37,808 nt of DNA from Nitrosomonas sp. Nm166 (GTDB lineage Bacteria > Pseudomonadota > Gammaproteobacteria > Burkholderiales > Nitrosomonadaceae), in assembly GCF_900112825.1 (NCBI RefSeq), contig NZ_FONE01000034.1, positions 1 to 37,808 on the forward strand, written 5' to 3'. Shown piece by piece: positions 1 through 9,756 of the stretch. The position numbers and the translations under genes were made by a program. The notes under the pieces were generated by a model, which did no database searches, had not been told where the DNA came from, and worked only from the letters and a program-made list of their open reading frames with translations. The first letter of the stretch is position 1. Every line of letters starts with the position of its first letter.

Positions 1-92
1 CACCTATTGCGATGGAAGATGGGTTGCGTTTTGCGATACGAGAAGGCGGAAGAACTGTCGGTGCTGGTGTCGTTGCAAAAATTATTGAATAG
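1..92 (+). CDS. tuf: Elongation factor Tu, C-terminal end (partial)
   Basis: The last 29 codons of a gene entering from the left read PIAMEDGLRFAIREGGRTVG followed by AGVVAKIIE and a TAG stop at 90-92. This is the highly conserved end of EF-Tu domain 3, the GTPase that delivers aminoacyl-tRNA to the ribosome. Its place directly before rpsJ is the standard str-S10 junction. The frame is read from base 3; the G domain lies outside the window. Confidence 0.95.
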   Translation, partial: PIAMEDGLRFAIREGGRTVGAGVVAKIIE

Positions 93-160
93 TTTGATAA
101 GGTTATTAAAGAATAGGATTCAATAAATTAAAATTATTATAAGCTCAGGATTGAGTATAT

Positions 161-469
161 ATGCAAAATCAGAAAATTAGAATTCGTCTTAAAGCCTTTG
201 ATTATCGGTTAATTGATAAATCAGCACTCGAAATAGTTGAAACGGCAAAAAGAACAGGGGCTGTTGTTAAAGGCCCTGTGCCCCTTCCGACTCGAATAGA
301 GCGTTTTGATGTGTTGCGTTCACCTCATGTAAATAAAACATCGCGAGATCAGTTTGAGATCAGAACACATTTAAGATTGATGGATATTATTGATCCCACT
401 GATAAGACAGTGGATGCGCTGATGAAATTAGATTTACCAGCCGGCGTAGATGTTGAAATTAAATTATAA
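161..469 (+). CDS. rpsJ: 30S ribosomal protein S10 (uS10)
   Basis: This 102-residue protein has the usual full length of uS10. It begins [20 protein letters not shown] and keeps the conserved RTGA..GPVPLPT and [13 protein letters not shown] segments. uS10 sits in the 30S head and also serves as NusE, pairing with NusB in antitermination and contacting NusG. An AGGA at 147-150 lies 10 bases before the ATG. First gene of the S10 operon, 68 bases after tuf. I could not identify a strong promoter or an L4-type leader in the short gap, so it may be read through from tuf. Confidence 0.98.
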   Translation: MQNQKIRIRLKAFDYRLIDKSALEIVETAKRTGAVVKGPVPLPTRIERFDVLRSPHVNKTSRDQFEIRTHLRLMDIIDPTDKTVDALMKLDLPAGVDVEIKL

Positions 470-567
470 AATTTTTATTAAGATAATAAACTAAACCATC
501 AATAAAATTTCAATTTAAGAACACAGAACAGAAGCTAGTTAGATAAGCTCCTTTGAAAGGAAAAAAA

Positions 568-1224
568 ATGAGTTTGGGACTAATCGGTCGAAAGGTCGGT
601 ATGACGCGTATATTTACTGAAAATGGGGATAGTCTACCAGTAACAGTTATTGACGTATCAAACAATCGTGTGACTCAGATCAAGAAGGTCGAAACAGATG
701 GATACCATGCAGTTCAGTTAACTTTTGGTAAAAAAAGAGCGAATCGAGTAAATAAATCCATTGCCGGTCACTATTCCAAGGTGGGCGTAGAAGTAGGCAG
801 TATTTTGAGAGAATTCAGAGTTGAGAATGACGATTCTCTTAAGTCACTGGAAATCGGAGCAGTGATTAAAAGCGATACTTTTAAAGTTGGCCAGAAAGTT
901 GATGTGTCAGGAATAACAATAGGTAAAGGTTATGCAGGTGCCTTAAAACGGCACAATTTTTCTTCGAATAGAGCCAGCCATGGCAATTCAAAAGCGCATA
1001 ACAAGCCTGGGTCTATTGGGATGGCACAAGATCCTGGGCGCGTTTTTCCGGGTAAGCGCATGTCAGGCCATATGGGTAATGTTAAAAGAACTATACAGAA
1101 TCTTGAGATTTTAAGAATTGATAGTGAAAGAAGCTTATTACACGTCAAAGGCGCAATACCTGGCTTTAAAGGAAGTAATGTTATTATACGTCCCAGCGTA
1201 AAAACAAAGAATACTAATCAGTAA
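568..1224 (+). CDS. rplC: 50S ribosomal protein L3 (uL3)
   Basis: A 218-residue uL3, an early 23S rRNA-binding assembly protein that reaches the peptidyl-transferase centre. The start [16 protein letters not shown] at ATG 568 is chosen over an in-frame TTG at 553, because a GAAAGGA ribosome-binding site at 555-561 fits the ATG and the family starts there. The extended loop [20 protein letters not shown] (about 148-167) is conserved. Its Gln154 matches the glutamine that PrmB methylates in E. coli L3. The 98 bases upstream are AT-rich with no clear hairpin. Confidence 0.97.
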   Translation: MSLGLIGRKVGMTRIFTENGDSLPVTVIDVSNNRVTQIKKVETDGYHAVQLTFGKKRANRVNKSIAGHYSKVGVEVGSILREFRVENDDSLKSLEIGAVIKSDTFKVGQKVDVSGITIGKGYAGALKRHNFSSNRASHGNSKAHNKPGSIGMAQDPGRVFPGKRMSGHMGNVKRTIQNLEILRIDSERSLLHVKGAIPGFKGSNVIIRPSVKTKNTNQ

Positions 1225-1255
1225 GCAGAATAAATAGTAAGAAGGTGAACAGGTA

Positions 1256-1873
1256 ATGGAACTTAAGCTTATCGGAAAAAAAAATCAGACAGAGACTGTT
1301 GCTGTTTCTGATGTGCTTTTTAATAGAGATTACAATGAGGCGCTTGTTCATCAAGTTGTAACTTCCTATTTGTCAAATGCACGCGGTGCCACTAGAGCAC
1401 AAAAGGGAAGGGCTGATGTAGCCAAATCTACAAGAAAACCATGGAGGCAAAAAGGTACGGGTAGAGCCCGTGCAGGGATGGCATCAAGTCCCATTTGGCG
1501 TGGAGGCGGGAAAATTTTTCCAAATAAGCCGGATGAAAATTTTAAGAAAAAATTAAATAAAAAAATGTACCGTGCTGGTATCAGCGTAATTTTTTCACAG
1601 CTTATCCGGGACGGACGGTTGTTAGTTACTGATACATTTAATGTAGATACTCATAAGACAAAGGAATTTTTAGCGAAATTAAAAGAAATTGGATTAAGCG
1701 AGGTCTTGGTAGTCACGCATGAAATAACCCAGAATTTATATTTATCTTCTCGAAATATTCCTCATGTCGCCGTTGTGGAAGTGAAGAATGTCGATCCGAT
1801 CAGTCTTTTAAGATTCAAAAAAACTCTTATTACAATGGATGGCTTAAAGAAATTTGAGGAACTTCTCTCATGA
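1256..1873 (+). CDS. rplD: 50S ribosomal protein L4 (uL4)
   Basis: A 205-residue uL4 that lines part of the exit tunnel. The long basic loop [20 protein letters not shown] followed by [23 protein letters not shown] (about 43-84) is the tunnel extension. In enterobacteria L4 represses its own operon through the S10 leader; no equivalent leader is evident here. An AAGGTG site precedes the ATG. The last codons overlap rplW by 4 bases (ATGA), so translation is probably coupled. Confidence 0.97.
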   Translation: MELKLIGKKNQTETVAVSDVLFNRDYNEALVHQVVTSYLSNARGATRAQKGRADVAKSTRKPWRQKGTGRARAGMASSPIWRGGGKIFPNKPDENFKKKLNKKMYRAGISVIFSQLIRDGRLLVTDTFNVDTHKTKEFLAKLKEIGLSEVLVVTHEITQNLYLSSRNIPHVAVVEVKNVDPISLLRFKKTLITMDGLKKFEELLS

Positions 1874-2205
1874 AAAATATTAATATCGCTCATGAACGAT
1901 TGTTAAAAATTATATTAGCACCTTATGTGTCGGAAAAAGCCACTTTCGTGGGAGAAAAAAATAATCAAACTATATTTCGCGTGACTACGGATGCTACTAA
2001 AAAAGAAATAAAAGCTGCTATTGAATTGTTATGGAAGGAGCAGAAAATAGAGGTCACCAATGTTCGGACTATCAATATAAAGGGAAAACAAAAAAGATTT
2101 GGACGTTTTTTAGGACGAAGAAGCAATTGGAAAAAAGCTATAGTAAGTATTAAGAAAGGGCAAGAATTGAATTTCACTAATTTTGCAACAGCAGAGGTTA
2201 AGTGA
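1870..2205 (+). CDS. rplW: 50S ribosomal protein L23 (uL23)
   Basis: A 111-residue uL23, slightly longer than the usual 95-100. It contains the family signature [13 protein letters not shown] and the basic loop [20 protein letters not shown]. uL23 sits at the tunnel exit, where trigger factor and SRP dock. Start ATG overlaps the rplD stop by 4 bases. The first 15 or so residues ([14 protein letters not shown]) form a short N-terminal addition common in betaproteobacterial L23. Confidence 0.96.
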   Translation: MKNINIAHERLLKIILAPYVSEKATFVGEKNNQTIFRVTTDATKKEIKAAIELLWKEQKIEVTNVRTINIKGKQKRFGRFLGRRSNWKKAIVSIKKGQELNFTNFATAEVK

Positions 2206-2206
2206 T

Positions 2207-3040
2207 ATGGCGCTGGTAAAATCAAGACCAACATCTCCGGGACGTCGTTCAGTTATTAAACTTATCAATAAAGATTTATACAAAGGCGCACCTTATAAAG
2301 GCTTAACAGAGAAACAATCTAAAATTGCTGGTCGAAATAACCATGGACGCATAACAACGAGACATCGCGGAGGCGGACATAAGCAGCATTACAGAATAAT
2401 TGACTTTAAACGCGATAAAGTTGATATACCTGCGACTGTTGAACGTATAGAATACGATCCTAATCGAACGGCCAATATAGCCTTAGTATGTTATAAAGAT
2501 GGTGAAAGAAGATACATTATTGCACCGAAGGGATTGAATATAGGCGCACAAATTTGTAGTGGAAAAAATGCACAGATTAAACCGGGGGATGCATTACCCT
2601 TGCGCAATATACCCGTTGGAACAGTAATTCATTGTGTTGAGTTATTGCCCGGTAAAGGGGCCCAGTTAGCTCGTTCTGCAGGTGCATCCGTGCAATTGCA
2701 AGCGAGAGAAGGAAATTATGCACAACTTAAGCTTCGCTCAGGCGAGATTCGAAAAGTCCATATTGATTGTTATGCAACTATTGGCGAAGTAGGGAATGCA
2801 GAACATAGTCTGAGATCAATTGGTAAGGCAGGGGCAATACGCTGGCGCGGAATTAGGCCAACTGTGCGAGGTGTTGCGATGAATCCAATTGATCACCCAC
2901 ATGGAGGAGGAGAAGGTAGAACTTCCGCAGGTAGACATCCTGTTAGTCCATGGGGGGTACCTGCAAAAGGTTATAGAACAAGAAGTAATAAAAGAACTGA
3001 AGTGATGATAGTCCGTCACAGATATTCAAAGAAAGGATAA
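2207..3040 (+). CDS. rplB: 50S ribosomal protein L2 (uL2)
   Basis: A 277-residue uL2 needed for subunit joining and peptidyl-transferase activity. It starts [16 protein letters not shown] at ATG 2207, one base after the rplW stop; an in-frame start 24 bases upstream lies inside rplW and is rejected. The C-terminal signature [20 protein letters not shown] carries the conserved active-site histidine region (HPHGGGEG). Length matches the 273-277 residues of the family. Confidence 0.98.
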   Translation: MALVKSRPTSPGRRSVIKLINKDLYKGAPYKGLTEKQSKIAGRNNHGRITTRHRGGGHKQHYRIIDFKRDKVDIPATVERIEYDPNRTANIALVCYKDGERRYIIAPKGLNIGAQICSGKNAQIKPGDALPLRNIPVGTVIHCVELLPGKGAQLARSAGASVQLQAREGNYAQLKLRSGEIRKVHIDCYATIGEVGNAEHSLRSIGKAGAIRWRGIRPTVRGVAMNPIDHPHGGGEGRTSAGRHPVSPWGVPAKGYRTRSNKRTEVMIVRHRYSKKG

Positions 3041-3044
3041 TTAT

Positions 3045-3326
3045 ATGGCACGTTCAGTAAAAAAAGGCCCCTTTGTTGATGTTCATTTATTGGAAAAAAT
3101 AGAAAAAGCGCGTAGCACGAATGATAAAAGACCCATTAAAACATGGTCTAGACGATCTACGATATTGCCAGATTTTATTGGAATGACGGTGGCAGTTCAT
3201 AATGGCAAACAACATATACCAATTTTTGTAACCGAAAATATGGTTGGTCATAAGTTTGGCGAGTTTTCACTCACGCGTACCTTTAAAGGTCATGCTGGTG
3301 ATAAGAAAGCTGTTACGAAGCGATAG
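3045..3326 (+). CDS. rpsS: 30S ribosomal protein S19 (uS19)
   Basis: A 93-residue uS19 with [20 protein letters not shown] at the start and the family signature around [20 protein letters not shown] then [12 protein letters not shown]. It forms a pair with S13 in the 30S head near the A-site tRNA. It follows rplB by 4 bases, with an AAAGGA site at the end of rplB. Confidence 0.98.
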   Translation: MARSVKKGPFVDVHLLEKIEKARSTNDKRPIKTWSRRSTILPDFIGMTVAVHNGKQHIPIFVTENMVGHKFGEFSLTRTFKGHAGDKKAVTKR

Positions 3327-3334
3327 GAATAACG

Positions 3335-3682
3335 ATGGAAACAACTGCGATATTGCGAGGTATTCGCTTGTCAGCCCAGAAAGGACGTTTGGTAGCTGAT
3401 CAAATCCGAGGATTACCTGTAGAAAAGGCATTACATATCCTGGCATTTAGTCCAAAGAAAGGTGCGGGTATTATACGGAAGTTGTTGGAATCAGCAATAG
3501 CTAATGCTGAGCACAATGATGGAGCTGATATAGATGAGCTTAAAGTATCAGCAATTCTCGTAGATCGCGGCACATCAATGAAGCGTACAAGCGCACGAGC
3601 AAAAGGACGGGGTAATAGAATTGTAAAGCCTACTTGTCATATATCACTCACAGTCGGTGATAGCATCGGTCATACTAAATAA
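3335..3682 (+). CDS. rplV: 50S ribosomal protein L22 (uL22)
   Basis: A 115-residue uL22. The N-terminal helical core ([20 protein letters not shown]) is followed by the beta-hairpin [20 protein letters not shown] (about 83-102) that reaches into the exit tunnel, where macrolide resistance changes occur in other bacteria. The hairpin shows no obvious deletion or duplication. An AGGAATAACG site precedes the ATG. Confidence 0.97.
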   Translation: METTAILRGIRLSAQKGRLVADQIRGLPVEKALHILAFSPKKGAGIIRKLLESAIANAEHNDGADIDELKVSAILVDRGTSMKRTSARAKGRGNRIVKPTCHISLTVGDSIGHTK

Positions 3683-3696
3683 AGGTACTAACTGAT

Positions 3697-4542
3697 ATGG
3701 GTCAAAAAATTCATCCAACCGGTTTTCGTCTTTCAGTTCAAAGAAACTGGTTGTCTAGATGGTATGCGAATAGTAATAATTTTGCGACTATGCTCAACGA
3801 AGATATAAAAGTTCGGGCTTTTCTCAATGATAAATTAAAAAATGCCTCTGTTGGGAGGGTATTAATTGAAAGACCTTCCAAGAATGCAAGAATAACTATT
3901 TTTAGCTCTCGTCCTGGTGTTGTGATTGGAAAAAAAGGCGAGGATATTGAAGTGCTGCGAGCTGAATTACAAAAAAGAATGGGGGTCCCTGTTCATGTTA
4001 ATATTGAGGAGATACGGAAGCCCGAGCTAGATGCACAACTGATCGCCGATAATATAGCCCAGCAATTAGAAAAAAGAATTATGTTTCGCCGAGCCATGAA
4101 ACGTGCCATGCAAAATGCAATGAGATTGGGTGCTCAAGGAATTAAAATCATGAGTTCTGGTAGACTCAATGGAATCGAAATAGCACGAACTGAATGGTAT
4201 CGAGAAGGAAGAGTACCATTACATACATTAAGAGCTGATCTTGATTATGGTACATCAGAAGCTAGAACAACTTATGGGGTTATCGGTATAAAAGTTTGGA
4301 TTTTTAAGGGAGAAGTGCTCGGAAAGGGCGATGAAGCTAATGTACTAACTTCAAATACTTCATCTGTTGACAATGAAAAAAAGAAGAGTATTAAAAAAGC
4401 ATCTACTTCTTTCGCTAAGCCTATTAATTCAAAAAATAAAGATCTCAATGTGGAAGGTATTGAAGACTTAAATGAGAGTGCTAGTGATATGGTAAGAAAT
4501 GAGTATGTAGACTCTGGAGATAATAATGCTACAGCCAGCTAG
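3697..4542 (+). CDS. rpsC: 30S ribosomal protein S3 (uS3) with a long C-terminal tail
   Basis: uS3 forms part of the mRNA entry channel and helicase activity. The conserved protein runs from [12 protein letters not shown] through the KH motif [15 protein letters not shown] (about 71-85) to [15 protein letters not shown] near residue 210. After that comes a tail of about 71 residues, rich in Ser, Asn, Asp and Lys with no visible fold; total length is 281 against about 233 in E. coli. The tail is net acidic toward its end, unlike the basic tails usual in S3. The last 17 bases overlap rplP, so the tail end is also the rplP start region. Confidence 0.97.
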   Translation: MGQKIHPTGFRLSVQRNWLSRWYANSNNFATMLNEDIKVRAFLNDKLKNASVGRVLIERPSKNARITIFSSRPGVVIGKKGEDIEVLRAELQKRMGVPVHVNIEEIRKPELDAQLIADNIAQQLEKRIMFRRAMKRAMQNAMRLGAQGIKIMSSGRLNGIEIARTEWYREGRVPLHTLRADLDYGTSEARTTYGVIGIKVWIFKGEVLGKGDEANVLTSNTSSVDNEKKKSIKKASTSFAKPINSKNKDLNVEGIEDLNESASDMVRNEYVDSGDNNATAS

Positions 4543-4942
4543 GACTAAATTTCGAAAACAGCAAAAGGGACGAAACACTGGTATGGCAACCCGTGGTGTA
4601 AAAGTAAGCTTTGGTGAATTTGGGCTTAAAGCAATTGGTAGGGGAAGACTAACCGCACGTCAGATAGAAGCTGCGCGACGAGCCATGACCAGGCATATCA
4701 AAAGAGGTGGACGGATCTGGATTCGAATTTTCCCTGATAAACCGATATCACATAAACCAGCCGAAGTTAGAATGGGTAAGGGTAAGGGGAGTCCGGAATA
4801 TTTTGTGGCAGAAATACAGCCTGGAAAAATGCTATATGAAATGGATGGGGTTAATGAAGAATTGGCCAGAGAAGCATTTCGATTAGCTGCCGCTAAGCTA
4901 CCTATCAGAACAATGTTTACAGTAAGACAAATTGGTGGATAG
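4526..4942 (+). CDS. rplP: 50S ribosomal protein L16 (uL16)
   Basis: A 138-residue uL16 that helps position tRNA in the A site. The start [17 protein letters not shown] matches the family exactly, which fixes the ATG at 4526 inside the end of rpsC. Conserved blocks [30 protein letters not shown] and [20 protein letters not shown] are present. The 17-base overlap implies coupled translation with S3. Confidence 0.97.
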   Translation: MLQPARTKFRKQQKGRNTGMATRGVKVSFGEFGLKAIGRGRLTARQIEAARRAMTRHIKRGGRIWIRIFPDKPISHKPAEVRMGKGKGSPEYFVAEIQPGKMLYEMDGVNEELAREAFRLAAAKLPIRTMFTVRQIGG

Positions 4943-4944
4943 TT

Positions 4945-5145
4945 ATGAAAGCGAGTGAATTGAGAAAAAAGCAATTACATGAATTAAATAGTGAGCTCGT
5001 TGCTCTGTTAAAAGCACATTTTGGATTAAGAATGCAATTGGCAACGCAGCAACTTTCCAATACTAAGCAGCTAAAATTAATTAAAAAAGATATTGCACGA
5101 GTAAAAACTGTTATAACTCAGAAATTAAGCAACCATGACAAGTGA
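4945..5145 (+). CDS. rpmC: 50S ribosomal protein L29 (uL29)
   Basis: A 66-residue helical protein beginning [20 protein letters not shown], with the typical L29 pattern of two antiparallel helices and a [11 protein letters not shown] signature. It lies by L23 at the tunnel exit. It starts 2 bases after the rplP stop and overlaps rpsQ by 11 bases. Confidence 0.96.
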   Translation: MKASELRKKQLHELNSELVALLKAHFGLRMQLATQQLSNTKQLKLIKKDIARVKTVITQKLSNHDK

Positions 5146-5404
5146 AAAAATTAGACGTACTTTGAGTGGAAGGGTTACAAGTAATAAAATGGACAAAACT
5201 GTAACTGTGTTGGTAGAGCGTAGACTAAAGCATCCTCTTTATGGAAAATTTATTACCCGTTCGAAAAAATATCATGCACATGATGATAATAATCAATTTT
5301 CTATTGGCGATAATGTACTTATTGAAGAGTGTAGACCTATATCTAAAACCAAGAGTTGGAGAATAATAGGGTCATTAAAAAATGAATCTAATAAATTAGA
5401 ATAA
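5135..5404 (+). CDS. rpsQ: 30S ribosomal protein S17 (uS17)
   Basis: An 89-residue uS17, an OB-fold early 16S rRNA binder. Signatures are [38 protein letters not shown] and [19 protein letters not shown]. Last gene of the S10 group; an 185-base gap separates it from rplN. No terminator hairpin with a T-run is seen after the stop. Confidence 0.97.
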   Translation: MTSEKIRRTLSGRVTSNKMDKTVTVLVERRLKHPLYGKFITRSKKYHAHDDNNQFSIGDNVLIEECRPISKTKSWRIIGSLKNESNKLE

Positions 5405-5453
5405 TAAATTGTACGAAAAAATACTATTTGCTAGACATTAAGTAAAATCATTC

Positions 5454-5482
5454 TTGTTTATAGTCTTATTGGCAGGTAAAAT
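5454..5482 (+). promoter_or_regulatory. Candidate sigma70 promoter for the spc group
   Basis: TTGTTT (5454-5459) and TAAAAT (5477-5482) are separated by exactly 17 bases within the 185-base gap between rpsQ and rplN, the largest gap in the ribosomal run. E. coli also has its spc promoter in front of rplN. Predicted from sequence match and position only. Confidence 0.42.
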
Positions 5483-5589
5483 AATCGGTTTTTGCGAGTC
5501 TTCGAATGTAAACGCGAAGCTAGTGAAGTGATGAACAGTTAACAGCTCGTTATCTACGTTGATCCATAGAAAATTAAAGAGCGAATAAA

Positions 5590-5958
5590 ATGATTCAAAT
5601 GCAATCAATATTAAAAGTGGCTGATAACACAGGTGCTCGATCTATTATGTGTATCAAGGTACTAGGTGGATCAAAAAGACAGTATGCCGGTATTGGCGAC
5701 ATCATTAAAGTAAGCATAAAGGATGCAGCCCCAAGAGGTCGTGTGAAGAAAGGTGAGGTTTACAACGCCGTTATTGTTAGAACAGCTAAAGGCATACGAC
5801 GAATTGATGGCTCTTTATTAAAGTTTGATGAGAATGCAGCTGTGTTATTAAATAATAAGCTTGAGCCTATTGGAACGCGGATTTTTGGTCCTGTTACTAG
5901 AGAACTAAGAAACGCACGTTTTATGAAAATCGTATCACTGGCTCCAGAAGTGTTGTAG
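5590..5958 (+). CDS. rplN: 50S ribosomal protein L14 (uL14)
   Basis: A 122-residue uL14, the normal length. It starts [20 protein letters not shown] and holds the signature around [20 protein letters not shown]. It forms an inter-subunit bridge and is the docking site of the silencing factor RsfS. First gene of the spc group. Confidence 0.98.
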   Translation: MIQMQSILKVADNTGARSIMCIKVLGGSKRQYAGIGDIIKVSIKDAAPRGRVKKGEVYNAVIVRTAKGIRRIDGSLLKFDENAAVLLNNKLEPIGTRIFGPVTRELRNARFMKIVSLAPEVL

Positions 5959-5976
5959 CTGATAACAGGAAAAGAT

Positions 5977-6294
5977 ATGCGGAAGTTAAAAAAAGGTGAT
6001 GATGTCGTAATTATTGCAGGTAAAGACAAGGGTAAAAGAGGTTTAATTTTAAGAGTTGAGAGCCCTAGCCAAGTCGTCGTACAAGGTGTTAATTCTGTTA
6101 AGAAGCATCAGAAGCCGAACCCCGCAAAAGGCAGTATTGGTGGGATTATAGATAGAGAGATGCCTATACATGTTTCAAATGTTGCAATTTATAATTTCGC
6201 TTCAAAACAGACAGATCGAGTAGGATTTAAAATAGATATAAATAAAAATAAAACTCGCATATATAAATCCACGGGCGAAGTAATTGAATCATAA
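5977..6294 (+). CDS. rplX: 50S ribosomal protein L24 (uL24)
   Basis: A 105-residue uL24 with an N-terminal KOW motif (KKGDDVVIIAGKDKGKRGLI, residues 4-23) and the conserved VQGVNSVKKHQKPNPAKGSI. It is an assembly-initiating 23S rRNA-binding protein. An AGGAAAAG site precedes the ATG, 18 bases after rplN. Confidence 0.97.
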   Translation: MRKLKKGDDVVIIAGKDKGKRGLILRVESPSQVVVQGVNSVKKHQKPNPAKGSIGGIIDREMPIHVSNVAIYNFASKQTDRVGFKIDINKNKTRIYKSTGEVIES

Positions 6295-6312
6295 TTTGAG
6301 GAAACGAAGTCT

Positions 6313-6852
6313 ATGGCACGGCTACAAGAATATTATCGTAATACTGTTACTAAACAGTTAATCGATCAATTTAAATATAAATCTGTGATGGAAGTCCCTC
6401 GTATTATTAAAATTACGCTTAATATGGGGCTAGGCGAAGCTACAACAGATAAGAAAATAATTGAGCATGCCTTGTCTGATATGAAAAAGATCTGCGGTCA
6501 ACAACCTGTAGTAACAAGAGCGAGGAAATCTATTGCAACTTTTAAAGTGAGAGAAGCATATCCCATCGGATGCATGGTTACGTTAAGAGGTGTAAGAATG
6601 TATGAATTCCTAGACAGATTGATAACAATTGCAATTCCTCGAATTCGTGATTTTCGCGGAATCTCAGGAAAGTCTTTTGATGGCAGAGGAAATTATAACA
6701 TGGGCATAAAAGAACAGATTATATTTCCTGAGATTGACTACGATAAGATCGATACATTGCGCGGCATGAATATATCGATTACTACGACGGCTAAGGGTGA
6801 TGTTGAAGCTAGAGCATTGCTGTCTGCTTTTAGTTTTCCGTTTAAGAACTGA
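6313..6852 (+). CDS. rplE: 50S ribosomal protein L5 (uL5)
   Basis: A 179-residue uL5, full length, starting [20 protein letters not shown], with the signature region [18 protein letters not shown] and [20 protein letters not shown]. It binds 5S rRNA and contacts the P-site tRNA. A GAGGAAACG site precedes the ATG. Confidence 0.98.
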   Translation: MARLQEYYRNTVTKQLIDQFKYKSVMEVPRIIKITLNMGLGEATTDKKIIEHALSDMKKICGQQPVVTRARKSIATFKVREAYPIGCMVTLRGVRMYEFLDRLITIAIPRIRDFRGISGKSFDGRGNYNMGIKEQIIFPEIDYDKIDTLRGMNISITTTAKGDVEARALLSAFSFPFKN

Positions 6853-6860
6853 GGGTTGAG

Positions 6861-7166
6861 ATGGCTAAGCTTGCTATTATTAATAGAAATATTAAAAGAC
6901 AAAAGATAGTTCGTAAATATACTGAGCAGCGTTCTGTACTGAACAAAATAATAAATAATCCGAACTTTACTGATGAGGAGCGATATAACGCTCGCATTAA
7001 GTTGCAAAAACTTCCCAGAGATTCTAGTCCGGTTCGTTTAAGAAATAGATGTGCGCTAACAGGAAGACCGCGTGGTATATATTCAAAATTTGGTCTTGGA
7101 AGAAGCAAGCTTAGAGATATCGCGATGAGTGGTAAAATACCCGGAATAATCAAAGCTAGCTGGTGA
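6861..7166 (+). CDS. rpsN: 30S ribosomal protein S14 (uS14), long zinc-free form
   Basis: A 101-residue uS14 of the long form. The C-terminal block [20 protein letters not shown] then [16 protein letters not shown] is conserved, and the CxxC pairs of the short zinc-binding form are absent. It sits in the 30S head. It starts 8 bases after rplE with a GAGGG site (6851-6855). Confidence 0.98.
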   Translation: MAKLAIINRNIKRQKIVRKYTEQRSVLNKIINNPNFTDEERYNARIKLQKLPRDSSPVRLRNRCALTGRPRGIYSKFGLGRSKLRDIAMSGKIPGIIKASW

Positions 7167-7239
7167 TGAGCTTGGCTTAGCAATATAGATTAAATATTGT
7201 TAAGAAATAGTGATAATTTTAAATATTTAAGGTGTTGTT

Positions 7240-7635
7240 ATGAGTATGAGTGATCCAATTGCTGATATGTTAACTCGAATACGTAATGCGCAATTGGCAA
7301 AAAAGAAAACCGTTAATATACCGAACTCGCGTATCAAATTAGCTATAACGAATGTGCTAAAAGACGAGGGTTATATTGAAAGTTATCGTATTAATAATGA
7401 CGGTAATAAAAGCTCACTCGCGATAACCCTTAAGTATTATTCTGGAGCACCTGTTATTGAAAATATTAAGCGTGTAAGTAAACCAGGTTTGAGAATATAT
7501 AAAAGTAGAGAGAATTTGCCAAATATTATGAATGGATTAGGGATTGCTATTGTATCTACATCGAAAGGTGTAATGACAGAGCGAAAAGCTCGTTTAGCCG
7601 GTATAGGTGGTGAATTATTATGCATTATCGTTTAA
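7240..7635 (+). CDS. rpsH: 30S ribosomal protein S8 (uS8)
   Basis: A 131-residue uS8, starting [20 protein letters not shown] and ending with [20 protein letters not shown] then LLCIIV, both family signatures. It binds the central domain of 16S rRNA and in E. coli represses the spc operon. ATG 7240 follows AAGGTGTT; a second in-frame ATG two codons later (7246) is possible. A 73-base AT-rich gap precedes it. Confidence 0.97.
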   Translation: MSMSDPIADMLTRIRNAQLAKKKTVNIPNSRIKLAITNVLKDEGYIESYRINNDGNKSSLAITLKYYSGAPVIENIKRVSKPGLRIYKSRENLPNIMNGLGIAIVSTSKGVMTERKARLAGIGGELLCIIV

Positions 7636-7646
7636 AGGACTTTTAA

Positions 7647-8180
7647 ATGTCACGAGTAAGTAATAATCCAATCTCCATACCTTCAAATGTCGTGATTGAC
7701 ATTACACCTCTAGAAATTTCTATCAAAGGCCCTTTAGGAAATTTGAGACAGGCGCTTACAGATGATGTCTTGCTAGAACAGAGCGACAATGTTTTAAGGG
7801 TTAAAGCATCTAATGATTCTAAGCATGCTAACTCCATATCTGGAACTATTCGTGCACTCATAGCTAACATGATACGAGGAGTCTCAGTTGGATTTGAAAA
7901 AAAATTATTGCTAGTTGGGGTAGGGTATAGAGCGCAGCCTAGTGCAAATAAAATAAATTTAGCATTAGGCTTTTCACATCCTATTGATCATATAGTTCCT
8001 GAAGGAATTTCAATTGAAACGCCTTCACAAACTGAAATAATTATTAGAGGGATAGATAAACAAAAGGTAGGACAAACGGCTGCAGAAATACGCGCTTATA
8101 GAAAACCTGAACCCTATAAAGGGAAAGGCGTGCGATACTCTGATGAAGTTATCATTCTTAAAGAAACAAAGAAAAAATAA
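7647..8180 (+). CDS. rplF: 50S ribosomal protein L6 (uL6)
   Basis: A 177-residue uL6 of two repeated domains. It starts [20 protein letters not shown] and carries the C-terminal signature [20 protein letters not shown] (about 148-167). It lies near the sarcin-ricin loop and the factor-binding site. An AAAGGAC site lies within the tail of rpsH. Confidence 0.97.
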   Translation: MSRVSNNPISIPSNVVIDITPLEISIKGPLGNLRQALTDDVLLEQSDNVLRVKASNDSKHANSISGTIRALIANMIRGVSVGFEKKLLLVGVGYRAQPSANKINLALGFSHPIDHIVPEGISIETPSQTEIIIRGIDKQKVGQTAAEIRAYRKPEPYKGKGVRYSDEVIILKETKKK

Positions 8181-8191
8181 TTGAGTTGAAA

Positions 8192-8548
8192 ATGCTGAAC
8201 TTAAAAGAAAAACGAATTAGGCGCTCCCAAAAGACTCGAAAAAAAATTAGTGAACTCGGTGTAGTACGATTGTCTGTTCATCGTACTAATTTGCACATTT
8301 ACGCTCAACTTATAGATAATAAAAGTAAAAAAGTAATAACGAGCGCATCAACCTTGGAGCCTGATGTACGTAATGAAATGTCGTCTGGCAGTAACATTGC
8401 AGCAGCAGCTTTTATTGGAAAGCGAATAGCTGAGAAAGGAAGAAAATGCGGAATCTCGCAGATAGCTTTTGATAGAGCAGGCTATAAATATCACGGTCGA
8501 GTAAAAGCATTGGCTGAAGCAGCTCGCGAAAATGGTCTTAAATTCTAG
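8192..8548 (+). CDS. rplR: 50S ribosomal protein L18 (uL18)
   Basis: A 118-residue uL18 that carries 5S rRNA into the central protuberance. Start [19 protein letters not shown] is set at ATG 8192; an in-frame TTG at 8186 would add two residues and lacks support. The C-terminal signature [20 protein letters not shown] then ENGLKF is intact. Confidence 0.96.
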   Translation: MLNLKEKRIRRSQKTRKKISELGVVRLSVHRTNLHIYAQLIDNKSKKVITSASTLEPDVRNEMSSGSNIAAAAFIGKRIAEKGRKCGISQIAFDRAGYKYHGRVKALAEAARENGLKF

Positions 8549-8563
8549 AGAAAAGGTTTCATA

Positions 8564-9100
8564 ATGGCCAAAATTGGTAAAGCAGGTGATAAAGTAATTG
8601 GACCTGAAGAAAGTAGTGATGATTTGCGGGAAAAGATGGTAGCCATCAATAGAGTTACGAAGGTTGTGAAAGGCGGACGCATACTTGGGTTTGCCGCACT
8701 TACCGTTGTTGGCGATGGCGATGGTAGTGTGGGCATGGGCAAAGGAAAGTCGCGTGAGGTTCCAATAGCAGTTCAGAAAGCAATGGACGAGGCGCGCAGA
8801 AAGATGATAAAAGTCAAGCTGAAAGGTGGAACCATTTATCATCCTGTTGTTGGATCACATGGTGCTGCTAAAGTGTATTTACAGCCAGCACCAGAGGGCA
8901 CTGGAATTATAGCAGGTGGTCCTATGCGAGCTATATTTGAAGTGATGGGGATGACCAATATTCTGGCAAAATGTATCGGCTCAACAAACCCTTACAATGT
9001 TGTTAGAGCAACACTTAATGGATTAAGTGCTATGAATACACCCGCTTATATTGCAGCGAAGCGAGGAAAGACTATTAAGGAAGTACTTGGGCAAGAATAA
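8564..9100 (+). CDS. rpsE: 30S ribosomal protein S5 (uS5)
   Basis: A 178-residue uS5. The N-terminal double-stranded-RNA-binding-like domain carries the signature [20 protein letters not shown] (about 28-47), and the C-terminal block [20 protein letters not shown] is typical. S5 affects decoding accuracy. Its stop shares one base with the rpmD start (TAATG). Confidence 0.98.
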   Translation: MAKIGKAGDKVIGPEESSDDLREKMVAINRVTKVVKGGRILGFAALTVVGDGDGSVGMGKGKSREVPIAVQKAMDEARRKMIKVKLKGGTIYHPVVGSHGAAKVYLQPAPEGTGIIAGGPMRAIFEVMGMTNILAKCIGSTNPYNVVRATLNGLSAMNTPAYIAAKRGKTIKEVLGQE

Positions 9101-9288
9101 TGATAGATAAAAAACGAAAATTAATTAAAGTGACTCTTGTAAAAAGTGTCATTGGAACAAAAAAATCTCATCGCGCAACTGTTCGTGGCCTGGGGCTGAA
9201 GAAATTAAATAGCTCTTCAATTCTCGCTGATACACCTGAAACACGTGGAATGGTCCATAAAGTTAATTATCTTTTAAAATGTGACTAG
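9100..9288 (+). CDS. rpmD: 50S ribosomal protein L30 (uL30)
   Basis: A 62-residue uL30 with the family core [20 protein letters not shown] then [11 protein letters not shown]. It starts on the last base of the rpsE stop. Bacterial L30 is a small non-essential protein on the 50S solvent side. Confidence 0.96.
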   Translation: MIDKKRKLIKVTLVKSVIGTKKSHRATVRGLGLKKLNSSSILADTPETRGMVHKVNYLLKCD

Positions 9289-9295
9289 CATAATT

Positions 9296-9727
9296 ATGTA
9301 TTTGAATTCAATAAAACCAGCCGATGGTGCAAAAAAGAATAAAACAAGAGTTGGTCGAGGCATAGGATCAGGTTTTGGAAAAACCTGTGGACGTGGCCAT
9401 AAAGGACAAAAATCAAGAGCAGGTGGTTTTCATAAAGTTGGATTTGAAGGAGGTCAAATGCCAATTCAACGTCGGCTACCTAAAAGAGGTTTTACTACTT
9501 TGAGCAACCGTAGATATCATCGATTGAGATTTTCTGAATTGAATACATTGCAAGATGCCGAAATCAATATCATGTTATTGAAAAAACATAATATTATTCC
9601 AGATAGCGCTAAAAAAGTTAAAATTTACAAATCGGGTAGTTTTGAACGGAGAATAAATTTGGAAGGCATTGCTGTAACTTGCGGTGTAAAAAAAGCTATA
9701 GAAATGGCTGGTGGAACGATTTCGTAG
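9296..9727 (+). CDS. rplO: 50S ribosomal protein L15 (uL15)
   Basis: A 143-residue uL15. Start MYLNSIKPADGAKKNKTRVG at ATG 9296 matches the family; a GTG 15 bases upstream overlaps rpmD and is rejected. The glycine- and basic-rich extension RGIGSGFGKTCGRGHKGQKS (about 22-41) threads into 23S rRNA. The C-terminal part carries the KIYKSGSFERRINLEGIAVT region. Confidence 0.96.
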   Translation: MYLNSIKPADGAKKNKTRVGRGIGSGFGKTCGRGHKGQKSRAGGFHKVGFEGGQMPIQRRLPKRGFTTLSNRRYHRLRFSELNTLQDAEINIMLLKKHNIIPDSAKKVKIYKSGSFERRINLEGIAVTCGVKKAIEMAGGTIS

Positions 9728-9756
9728 AAGCTGGGCAATAATTGGGCTATAAGAAA

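Noticed and set aside
93..160. Promoter between tuf and rpsJ
   Set aside because: The best pairings (for example TTAAAG-17-TAAAAT) match the -35 consensus poorly; AT-richness alone explains them.
8348..8842. 164-residue minus-strand ORF across rplR and rpsE
   Set aside because: It lies opposite two conserved ribosomal genes and encodes a cysteine/phenylalanine-rich sequence typical of antisense shadows.
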